Assembly: GCA_913064955.1 (NCBI GenBank)
Contig: CAJYBK010000005.1
Coordinates: forward strand, 1-34,209
Direction of reading: 5' to 3'
Origin: an uncultured Flavobacteriales bacterium
GTDB taxonomy: Bacteria > Bacteroidota > Bacteroidia > Flavobacteriales_D > Parvicellaceae
DNA: 34,209 nt
Shown here one piece after another: positions 1-9,300 of the stretch. Made by a program: the position numbers and the translations under genes. A model generated the notes under the pieces. That model had not been told where the DNA came from. It was given only the letters and a program-made list of their open reading frames with translations, and ran no database searches. Each line of letters opens with the position of its first letter. Position 1 is the stretch's first letter.

Positions 1-1416
1 CGCTAAGTACTTATTACCTAGTCTAGCCAAATTCATTGCTTCAGAAAGCGCCTCTCTAAGTTTGAAGGCTTCTATTGCTTCTGCAACTTTTTGAGGGATA
101 GCAGCCATATCGGCTAAAGCGTCTATGTCTATTTGTTGTAAATCGTTTTGAGCTGGAACATTACCGTCATAGTATTTATGAGTCAACACCAAAGTTCGGT
201 TTACAAAATTTCCAAAAATATCTGCTAATTCGCTGTTGTTTCTTTGTTGAAAATCTTTCCAAGAAAAATCACTGTCCTTGCTTTCGGGAGCAATTGAACA
301 AAGTACATACCTCAAAACATCTTCTTGTCCTTTAAAGTCCTCTAAATACTCATGGCCCCATACCGCCCAATTTCTCGAAGTGCTTAATTTCTGACCCTCC
401 AAGTTAAGAAATTCATTAGCAGGCACATTATAGGGCAGAATATGGTTTCCAAACATCTTCAACATGATTGGAAATATAATGGTATGAAACACTATGTTGT
501 CCTTGGCTAAAAAATGAATAAGTTTAGTATCTTCATTTTTCCAAAAGTCTTCCCAATTTTTATTATTGTCTTTTGCCCATTGTTTTGTAGCAGAAATGTA
601 TCCAATTGGTGCGTCAAACCAAACGTACAGTACTTTTCCTTCACCTCCTTCAGATGGAACAGGAACACCCCAGTCTAAGTCTCTTGTCATTGCTCTTGGC
701 CTTAAACCTCCTTCAATCCAACTTAAACATTGACCAATCACTTGGTTTCTCCATTCTTTAGGGTAATGGTGCTGCTTCCCATCTAAAACACCGTCTTTTA
801 TCCACGCTTTTACCCACTCTTCATGCTCATCCATAGGTAAGTACCAATGAGATGTTTCCTTCAGCACGGGTTTATTTCCGCTCAAAGTAGAGGTGGGGTT
901 TATTAATTCAGTAGGACTTAAATCACTCCCACATTTTTCGCATTGATCTCCATAAGCCCCAGGATTTTTGCACTTCGGACAATCTCCAATGATATATCTA
1001 TCCGCTAAAAATTGATTAAACTCTTCATCATAGTATTGTTCGCTTGTTTGTTTGACAAACTTACCTTCTTCTTCCATTTGTTTGAAATAACCAGCAGCAG
1101 TTTCTTTATGAAGATCAGATGAGGTTCTATGGTAAATATCAAAACTTACCCCCAACTGGCTAAATACTTGGTCATTCATTTCATGAAACTGATCAACAAT
1201 TGCTTGTGGCGTAGTGTTATCTTTTTTAGCTCTGATAGTAATCGCAGCACCATGCTCATCTGATCCGCACACAAAAGCCACATCTTTATCATTGGAACGT
1301 AAATATCTGGCATAGATATCAGCTGGGATATAAACACCGGCTAAATGCCCTAAATGTAAAGGTCCGTTAGCATAGGGAAGGGCAGCAGTTACAGTATATC
1401 TTTTTGGATTCTTCAT
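1..1416 (-). CDS. metG: methionyl-tRNA synthetase (partial; C-terminal end lies outside the window)
   Basis: Reverse-strand translation from ATG at 1416 begins [65 protein letters not shown], the class I MetRS Rossmann start with an HLGH signature. Absent from the ORF track because it runs off the window edge. Confidence 0.95.
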   Translation of the reverse strand, partial: MKNPKRYTVTAALPYANGPLHLGHLAGVYIPADIYARYLRSNDKDVAFVCGSDEHGAAITIRAKKDNTTPQAIVDQFHEMNDQVFSQLGVSFDIYHRTSSDLHKETAAGYFKQMEEEGKFVKQTSEQYYDEEFNQFLADRYIIGDCPKCKNPGAYGDQCEKCGSDLSPTELINPTSTLSGNKPVLKETSHWYLPMDEHEEWVKAWIKDGVLDGKQHHYPKEWRNQVIGQCLSWIEGGLRPRAMTRDLDWGVPVPSEGGEGKVLYVWFDAPIGYISATKQWAKDNNKNWEDFWKNEDTKLIHFLAKDNIVFHTIIFPIMLKMFGNHILPYNVPANEFLNLEGQKLSTSRNWAVWGHEYLEDFKGQEDVLRYVLCSIAPESKDSDFSWKDFQQRNNSELADIFGNFVNRTLVLTHKYYDGNVPAQNDLQQIDIDALADMAAIPQKVAEAIEAFKLREALSEAMNLARLGNKYLA

Positions 1417-1435
1417 GGTTAAATAATAATGCGTG

Positions 1436-1443
1436 CAAATATA
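1436..1443 (-). promoter_or_regulatory. putative Bacteroidetes -7 box (TATATTTG) for metG
   Basis: Exact TAnnTTTG on the minus strand, 19 nt before the metG ATG; no clear -33 TTG at consensus spacing. Confidence 0.5.
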
Positions 1444-1570
1444 AGGGAAAACTTAGTTTAAGGAAGGCGCAACCTATTCGAATTAAAACGCGTCTCAACA
1501 AACAAGTAAAGTTTTTGTTTTCCGCTTGTGTATTTTTTTTTAAACAAATGGAAATACTTTTTAAGTTTAC

Positions 1571-4324
1571 ATGATTAAAATTATAATGATGAATACATCC
1601 TCTACTATGTTGAACCTTAAATCTTTGTGTTTAATTTTTGTGTCATTTATTTACATAAATTCCAACGCCCAAGTAACCGTTAATAATACGAATACGGTGG
1701 AGTGGTATGTACAGAATGTACTTTTGGGAGCCAATGTAAGCGTAAGTAATATTACTTATAATGGAACCGCTTTGAACGCGCAAGCTGCTCAGCCGTCTGT
1801 TGGAGAATTTACCAACCCTGGTCTTCAGGTAGGGTTACCCAATGGAATGATTATGGGAACTGGTGATGTTCAAATGGCAAGTCAAGGAAATGTTGGAGGC
1901 GGATCAGGACTTGGAAATACAGGGCCTTCAAATTCAGCTAATGATGCTGATTTAAGCACCTTAGTGGCGGGAACTCAATTTCATAAATGTATTGTTGAGT
2001 TTGATTTCATTCCAACAGGAGATTCAATTTCTTTTAATTACATATTTGCTTCAGAGGAATATGAAGAGTATGTCTGTTCGGAATTTAATGATGTATTCGG
2101 GTTCTTTCTTTCAGGACCTAACCCTGGTGGAGGAAATTATACAGGGTTTAATGTTGCCAGAGTACCAAGTTCATTGTCCCCTGTTGCTTTTACAAACACC
2201 CCCGTTGCCATTAATACCATAAACCCAGGTGTTGCTGGAGCGAATGGTACTGTTTCAGAGTGCAGTGCTATTGATGTTAACTGGGCTTCTTACAGTATTT
2301 ATTATACACCTAATACTGGAACTTCTTATGAGTACGATGGAAGAACAGTCCCTCTGCCTGTTGCTGTACCTGTTGTTTGTGGAGATACGTATCACATCAA
2401 ATTAGCTATTGCGGATATTGGAGATGGACTTTATGATTCCGGAGTGTTTTTGGAAGCAGGTAGTTTTTCTTCGAATGGAGTTTCAGCGGCTAATGCAACC
2501 GCTCCGGGTGATGTAACTTTATGTACTACGGATTTAACAATGGATTTTAGTGCAGGTACAGACCCCGCCCCTGATAATTACTGGGACTTTGGGGATGGGA
2601 TAGGCACCTCCACACTCCCAGATCCATCATACACATACTTGGATACTGGATACTATCAGGTGATGTATATAGCATCCTCAACAACCGGAAGTTGTTATTC
2701 AGCAGATACTGTATATTTTGACGTGAATTTGATTTATCCGGAGCAATTCAATGCACAGTTTAATATTCCTCCTATTGATCCTTGCGATGGCATGGATAGT
2801 TTGTTGGTTAGTTTAGCCTTTACGGGTACTGGTGCAGATTCTATAGTTTGGGATATGGGAAATGGAACGATTTTCTCAGACTCCTTGTCAGTTGATTATT
2901 ATTACACCAATCAAGGCGTATATACAATAACAATGACGGCATTTGATAATACTTGTAATAACCAACAGTCATTTACGGAAACGTTTGATTACACAACTAC
3001 ATTCTCAACTGCTAATGCAGTAGCACCACCAGATACAAGTTTTTGTGGGCCACCGCCATACGATTTGGATTTTACCGCTACCTCAACAACTCCGGATCAC
3101 TACTGGGATTTTGGTGATGGAACAGGAACATCAACTCAAGCAAATCCTTCATATACATTTATAACCTCCGGGAATTATGACATTATGTATGTGGCGATTG
3201 ACTCAACTACTTGTAATATTGCCGATACAGTTTATTTTAATGTGGATATACTGCAGGCAGAAGAATTGTCGGCATCCTTTAACCTACCTGTTGTTGAACC
3301 ATGTACTTCACCAGATAGTGTGGAAGTAAATCTGGCATTTACTGGTACTGGTGCAGATTCCTTATCTTGGGACATGGGTAACGGAACAGTATTCTCAGAT
3401 GTTAATAATGTTGATTATTATTATACGTCTCAAGGAACTTATACAATTACAATGTCTGCATGGGATTTTCAATGTAATACTTTTGCTACATTTACAGATG
3501 TAGTTGATTTTAACACTTCTTACACCGCGGCCACTGCTGATGTTCCGGAAGATATATTTTTATGTACGTCTCCTTTAGATGTTGATTTTTCTGCAGGAAA
3601 CACTCCTCCACCAAACAGTTATTGGGATTTTGGAGATGGAGTAGGGACATCTAATCAAACGAATCCAACGTACACTTATGGGTCAACAGGAGATTATCAA
3701 GTGATGTACGTAGCGATCGATTCTTCTACGTGTAATATTGCAGATACCGTGTACTTTGATGTTACTCTGGCGCAAGCGGAAACTTTTTCTGCAACATTAG
3801 GTTTCGTTCCTCCACCGCCTTGTGGAAACGACAGCTTAATTGTGGATCTTGCGTTTACAGGTTCGGGTGCTGATTCCATAGTTTGGAATATGGGTAATGG
3901 AGATATCTTTTATACAAACGCGGTGGTTTATGCTTATACTGTGCCAGGAGAATACACCATATCAATGACTGCTTATGATAACTTATGTAATAATGTAGAA
4001 ACAATTTCCGAAACGGTAACGTTTGCTGGGGAAGTTGTTAGTATTGCTGATGTGCCAAATGTTTTTACACCGAATGGAGATGGTCAAAACGATATTTTGA
4101 AAATAATGAGCATCGATCCAAGTGCAGAATTTAGCATGACAATCTACAACAGATGGGGTAAAAAAGTATTTGTGTCCGAATCTAATGGAGACTTTTGGGA
4201 TGGAAGTAGTCGACTAGGAGGAGAGTCTCACGCAGGGACTTATTACTATGAGGTTATTTATAGAGACATTTGCACTGACGAAGACAAGTTAAAAACAGGA
4301 TACGTGCAATTAATGAGAGAATAA
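1571..4324 (+). CDS. secreted choice-of-anchor-L / PKD-repeat protein with T9SS type B (gliding-motility-associated) C-terminal domain
   Basis: Signal peptide; N-terminal choice-of-anchor-L-like region (NITYNGTALNAQ...GMIMGTGDV...FNDVFGFFLSGPNPGG); three PKD-like units (YWDFGDGxGTS); C-terminal VPNVFTPNGDGQNDILKI...YNRWGKKVF...WDG...GTYYYEVIY. ATG codons at 1586, 1589 or 1607 are alternative starts. Confidence 0.88.
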   Translation: MIKIIMMNTSSTMLNLKSLCLIFVSFIYINSNAQVTVNNTNTVEWYVQNVLLGANVSVSNITYNGTALNAQAAQPSVGEFTNPGLQVGLPNGMIMGTGDVQMASQGNVGGGSGLGNTGPSNSANDADLSTLVAGTQFHKCIVEFDFIPTGDSISFNYIFASEEYEEYVCSEFNDVFGFFLSGPNPGGGNYTGFNVARVPSSLSPVAFTNTPVAINTINPGVAGANGTVSECSAIDVNWASYSIYYTPNTGTSYEYDGRTVPLPVAVPVVCGDTYHIKLAIADIGDGLYDSGVFLEAGSFSSNGVSAANATAPGDVTLCTTDLTMDFSAGTDPAPDNYWDFGDGIGTSTLPDPSYTYLDTGYYQVMYIASSTTGSCYSADTVYFDVNLIYPEQFNAQFNIPPIDPCDGMDSLLVSLAFTGTGADSIVWDMGNGTIFSDSLSVDYYYTNQGVYTITMTAFDNTCNNQQSFTETFDYTTTFSTANAVAPPDTSFCGPPPYDLDFTATSTTPDHYWDFGDGTGTSTQANPSYTFITSGNYDIMYVAIDSTTCNIADTVYFNVDILQAEELSASFNLPVVEPCTSPDSVEVNLAFTGTGADSLSWDMGNGTVFSDVNNVDYYYTSQGTYTITMSAWDFQCNTFATFTDVVDFNTSYTAATADVPEDIFLCTSPLDVDFSAGNTPPPNSYWDFGDGVGTSNQTNPTYTYGSTGDYQVMYVAIDSSTCNIADTVYFDVTLAQAETFSATLGFVPPPPCGNDSLIVDLAFTGSGADSIVWNMGNGDIFYTNAVVYAYTVPGEYTISMTAYDNLCNNVETISETVTFAGEVVSIADVPNVFTPNGDGQNDILKIMSIDPSAEFSMTIYNRWGKKVFVSESNGDFWDGSSRLGGESHAGTYYYEVIYRDICTDEDKLKTGYVQLMRE
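2489..4027 (+). repeat. three tandem intragenic repeat units of ~520 bp (~173 aa) encoding PKD-like pairs
   Basis: Units begin near 2489, 3011 and 3530. Each carries A(N/T)AxxPxDxxxC...YWDFGDGxGTS...YQVMYxA...ADTVYF(D/N)V, then AFTG(T/S)GADSxxWxMGNG...YTI(T/S)M(T/S)A. Confidence 0.85.
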
Positions 4325-4350
4325 GCCCTTCAAGTTAAGCAACAATATAT

Positions 4351-4380
4351 AAAAGCGATGGCATTGTCATCGCTTTTTTT
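4351..4380 (+). terminator. intrinsic terminator
   Basis: AAAAGCGATG-GCATTGT-CATCGCTTTT hairpin followed by a T run, 3' of the PKD gene. Confidence 0.85.
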
Positions 4381-4427
4381 GTTTCAAATTTTATCAAAAA
4401 CGTAAAAGATTTACGGAGTATTGAAAT

Positions 4428-4435
4428 TACCTTTG
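4428..4435 (+). promoter_or_regulatory. putative -7 box TACCTTTG, 4 nt before radA ATG
   Basis: TAnnTTTG match; gap agtc then ATG at 4440. Confidence 0.55.
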
Positions 4436-4439
4436 AGTC

Positions 4440-5798
4440 ATGGCTAAAATAAAATCAGCATATTTCTGTCAAGGTTGCGGACATGAATCTCCTAAATGGC
4501 TTGGCAAATGCCCCTCTTGCAATGAATGGAATTCCATGGTGGAAGAGGTTGTTCAGAAGCAATCTGCTTCGGATAAACTTTTCAGTGATGCACCTAAAAG
4601 GTCTACACCGCATCGTATCGATGAGGTTGTATCACTGGAAAAGAAAAGGTTTATGCTTTCGGATAATGAATTTAATCGGGTGCTTGGAGGTGGTTTAGTC
4701 GTTGGATCGATTACATTAATTGGAGGTGAACCAGGTATTGGAAAATCAACCTTACTATTGGACATTGCGCTTAACAGCGGCTTAAAGACATTATATATCT
4801 CAGGAGAGGAAAGTGAAGAGCAAATTAAGTTGAGAGCAGAAAGAATAGGTTCCGAGACCAATGATTGTTATTTACTCACGGAGACAAACATTCAAAATAT
4901 TTTGCATCATAGCAAGGAGTTGCAACCACATGTAATTATTGTAGATTCTGTTCAAACAGTTCATACCGCCACCATTGAGTCTTCCCCAGGAAGTATATCA
5001 CAAATCAGGGAATGTACAGCAGAGTTGTTGAGATATGCTAAAACTACAGGTATTCCAGTCATTCTAATTGGGCATATCACCAAAGACGGAGCCATAGCAG
5101 GACCAAAAGTTTTAGAACACATGGTAGATACAGTTCTTCAGTTTGAAGGAGATCGTAATCATGTTTATAGATTACTACGAAGTGTTAAAAACAGATTTGG
5201 CAGCACTAATGAATTAGGGATTTATGAAATGTCATCTGCTGGGATGCGTCAGGTAGAAAACCCAAGCGAAATCCTAATTAGTAATTTTGATTCTCAATTA
5301 AGTGGAGTAGCTATTGCCTCTACCATGGAAGGAAATAGACCAATGTTGATTGAAGTTCAAGCTTTAGCATCAACTGCTGCATACGGTACTCCTCAAAGAT
5401 CATCAACCGGGTTTGACTTAAAAAGACTCCATATGCTATTGGCTGTTTTAGAAAAAAAGTGTGGATTTAGAATTGGCCAGAAAGACGTATTCATCAACCT
5501 AGCAGGAGGAATTAAAGTAGACGACCCTAGCATTGACTTGGCGGTGGTTTGTGCTATTCTTTCTTCAAATGTAGACATTGCAATAGAGGCCAAAACCTGC
5601 TTTTCGGCTGAGGTAGGACTATCTGGAGAAATTAGGCCCGTGCCTAGGGTAGAGCAACGAATTAGCGAAGCAGAAAAGCTAGGTTATAAAAGAATTTTTA
5701 TTTCAAAACACAGCAAAGGAATTACGCAAGATCAGTTTAAAATAAAATTGGTTGCTGTTTCTAAAATCGAAGAAGTATTAAAGCATCTATTTGGTTAA
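4440..5798 (+). CDS. radA: DNA repair protein RadA
   Basis: N-terminal C4 zinc motif (CQGCGHESPKWLGKCPSCNEW), Walker A GGEPGIGKSTLLLD, KNRFG motif (KNRFGSTNELG), Lon-like C-terminal domain. Confidence 0.97.
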   Translation: MAKIKSAYFCQGCGHESPKWLGKCPSCNEWNSMVEEVVQKQSASDKLFSDAPKRSTPHRIDEVVSLEKKRFMLSDNEFNRVLGGGLVVGSITLIGGEPGIGKSTLLLDIALNSGLKTLYISGEESEEQIKLRAERIGSETNDCYLLTETNIQNILHHSKELQPHVIIVDSVQTVHTATIESSPGSISQIRECTAELLRYAKTTGIPVILIGHITKDGAIAGPKVLEHMVDTVLQFEGDRNHVYRLLRSVKNRFGSTNELGIYEMSSAGMRQVENPSEILISNFDSQLSGVAIASTMEGNRPMLIEVQALASTAAYGTPQRSSTGFDLKRLHMLLAVLEKKCGFRIGQKDVFINLAGGIKVDDPSIDLAVVCAILSSNVDIAIEAKTCFSAEVGLSGEIRPVPRVEQRISEAEKLGYKRIFISKHSKGITQDQFKIKLVAVSKIEEVLKHLFG

Positions 5799-5807
5799 CT
5801 TAGCTAA

Positions 5808-6236
5808 ATGCAAAATATTACAGATGTTCCAGTCAACGCAATGCAACTGAATCTGCGCTTAGACTGGAGCGAACAGGACACCTTTCTTCATATTAATAAT
5901 GTGGCTTATTTTAAGTACACTCAAGCAGCAAGATTACAATTGTTGGAAAAAGTAGGACTGGTGGAAATGCACCGAAATGAAAACATCGGGCCCACATTAG
6001 GTAATACTCAGTGCAAATTTATCAAGCCATTATTTTATCCAGGAACCATCACCGTGCACACATACATCAAAGAAATTAAAAATACTAGTTTCGTCATTCA
6101 GCATGTAATTACGAATGACAAGAATGAGGTTGCTGCAAAAGCGGAGGATGTAATAGTGGTGTATGATTATAGCAAAGAGAATAAGGTGAGCATTCCGCTT
6201 GAAACACTTCCATTACTTAAACGTTTGATGCCTTAA
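5808..6236 (+). CDS. acyl-CoA thioesterase of the 4HBT hot-dog fold family (YbgC/FadM-like)
   Basis: LRLDWSEQDTFLHINNVAYFKYTQAARLQLLEKVGL... matches the 4HBT signature with D/H...N...Y..Y pattern. Confidence 0.85.
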   Translation: MQNITDVPVNAMQLNLRLDWSEQDTFLHINNVAYFKYTQAARLQLLEKVGLVEMHRNENIGPTLGNTQCKFIKPLFYPGTITVHTYIKEIKNTSFVIQHVITNDKNEVAAKAEDVIVVYDYSKENKVSIPLETLPLLKRLMP

Positions 6237-6358
6237 TTATGGAAATGTTTTTTTTTCGCATCTCTACTATATCAAATTGAACCCTATTTACTTGTAATTG
6301 TATCAAGGGTTAAACTATTAATTACTTCTAGAAAGTTCAAATTAGATATATTAGCCCT

Positions 6359-9300
6359 ATGAAAAGTATTCTTACCCTCATTATTTCTTTGTTTATTATA
6401 AGTTCGTTATCCGCTCAGAACATTACTGACAATAAACTGTATGGGCTTACCTATAAGATTTATCAACTCGACAGCACACAGGCTAGAGTTTTGTATGCTC
6501 AAAAGAGGGTGACCGATACAGTAGACTTATTTACAAATCTTCACAGTGTTCAATATGCGGATAGTATTTTTGATAAAACCAAACTACCAAAGGGTCACTA
6601 TTTAATAGTTAAAGCAGTTGGTACGAATGTCAATTATGAAACATATGAATCAGAATATTTTCAGATTAGAACATATGGATATAATGGGGAGGCATGGATT
6701 TATATTTCAGATTACAAAGGAAACATTCTAAAAGAGGCTGTTTTCACTATCAAAGGAGAACGATACAATTATAGAGATGATTGTAATTGTTATCCAGTGC
6801 CGGATTTAAAAGGTAACGGATGGGCAAAAATTGCATTTGAGGATCAATATACCTACATCAATATTGACGGATATAAGGCGCCAAAAGACATTTATAAGAA
6901 CACTAAAAATAAATACAAAAACAAGGTGTTTTCTACAACTAGAATATTACCTGGATACATCGCTTTTAATCAGCCTAAATATCATTTGGATGACACTGTA
7001 AAAACAAAGGCCTTTTTAGTGAAAGAGAATGGAAAGCCATGGAAAAGGAAAGTGAAGTTTAAGGTTTACGATACTCAAGACGGCAATAAACTAGCGTTTT
7101 CAAAACTACTTTCTCCTGTTACAGAAGGAGCTTTTGTTTATGATTTTCCTATACCAGACACTTTTGATATCGATCGTTCATACAAAGTTCAGTATACCAC
7201 CAAAAAAGGAAAGTTATTAAAGTATGATCATTTTAAAGTGGAAGATTATCAATTAGGAAATACAACTTATACGGCTTCACAACAAAAAAACACTTATTAC
7301 ATTGGAGAAAAACCAACATTAATCCTAGAAGGAAAAGACGCTAACGGCCTACCCCTCTTGGATGGAAGGGCAGAGATAAAGGTGACTTTCAACAGCCTAA
7401 AAGAGCACTATCGCGACACACTTTTTGTAGATAATGATTGGTATAAATCTTTTTATGAAACTAAGGTACTGCTAGATGTTTCGGGCGCCACTTATGTTGA
7501 AATACCTGATTCTATTTTTCCATTGGGCAACTGCTCTTACAAGGTTAGTGTCAAAATGAACAATTCAGAAAACGAGCCCAAGTATTTCAATTTTAACTTT
7601 GTTTATGATGCTATTGCTGAGCATTATGATCTTCATCTTGATGGCGATACAATAAAAGCGGAGTACTTCTATAACTCTGTTTTAACCAAAGAGTGTAAAG
7701 GAACTTTACAGACCTACTACAACAATACACTAATTGAAGAAAAAGAGATAAGTTTTCCTCATTACGAGAAGTTAAACTATGAATCTACCCACTATGTTTT
7801 AAAAGATCAACTTGGTAAACAAATTGGTAAGTTGACCAGTCCTAATAGAATTAATTCATTGGTTTATCCAATAGGTAGAAGAACACACGATTCTATTCAG
7901 ATTTCGTTTCATAACGAAATATCACTACCCATAAGTTGGCAGATTTATAAAGGAAAGAAGAAAGTAGCTGGTGGCAGAGGAGTAGAGTTAAATTACGCAG
8001 TTAATGACGAGAGTTTAGAGTCATATTATATCATTTATACCTATCGATGGCAAGACAAGGACTTCTTTTTGGAAAAGGGCTTTCATATCAAAGAAAAACA
8101 ACTAAATGTAGAGGTAGACCAGCCTGAAACAGTATTCCCAGGGTCTATTGTGCCTATTACTGTGGCGGTAACAAACTACAAAAATGAACCTATGCAAGAC
8201 GTGAACTTAACGGCTTGGTCAGTCAATATGAAGTTTGGTAATATACCATCACCAAACTTGCCTTATTTTGGTCTAAATCACCACACAATACTACGACCAT
8301 TTAATGTTAATTACGGAAGGTTTTATGTACAAGAAACAACACCGATTAAAGATAAACACATTGCTTTATTAGATTTATATGACACCCCTTATTACCGTTT
8401 TATTTATAACGAAACTGGTGTGGACCAAGAATACGATTCAATAAACTCTGATTGGAGTGAGTTCACACCCTATGTATATACCAATGGTCAGATAGAAAAA
8501 GTGTTTACGGTATATGTAAATGACGAACCAATTTATATTGATGACCCTAATATTTATCAAGTACTCTCGTTCAAGAAAAAGCCAGGTAAATACGACATTA
8601 AGGTTAGGACTAGAGATCATATTTACAAAATAAAGAATGTTGAATTGAAAAAATCAATGAAAACCTTCGTCTGTTTAAACTCTGATAGCGCTTTACAAAA
8701 TAAAGATGTTGAGTACATCAAACTAGACTCTATTCCTTTTATGATGCCGGAAGAGGATATGTTGATGTCGAAGATGCTGGTGGTCAACCTCCCTAGAAAC
8801 GGTGATATATATCTCGAACAGGATAGTCTAGTAATTAAGGTCCCAAGAAATTTAGCCGCCAGGTATTATGATCAAGATTTCGGTGCTTATCAATACTTTG
8901 GCCCATTTAAGAAAGGTAAAATTAACATTACAGACCCTTACACTGACACTACATATTCGTTTAAATTTGAGCCTGGTTATTTGTATTCATTTACAAAAGA
9001 CACCAGTTATGTTTCTCAAACGATTGTTTATCCCAATCCTTTAAAGTCTTTCTATCCAAATACTTATACAGGTCATTGGTTTTTTCAAACTAGAAGTTTT
9101 ATCGTGCCAAAAGTGAAAGTGCCAGTTGTTGACCCAAAGATTGATTTTAAGAAAAAAGTCAAACAAGAAATCAGCAGAAAGCCTAGAATGCACCCGTTAC
9201 TAAAAACGAGGTATCATCAAGGAAACTATAATCAACATAGCTGTCATTTTACTGTATACAATCAATCTGGTAAAAGCGTAGTTTGGACGGGAATATTTAG

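Noticed and set aside
1992-2222. 76-aa ORF inside the PKD gene
   Set aside because: Alternate frame of a clearly coding T9SS protein, no recognisable domain.
4553-4861. 102-aa minus-strand ORF inside radA
   Set aside because: Antisense shadow of the conserved RadA frame.
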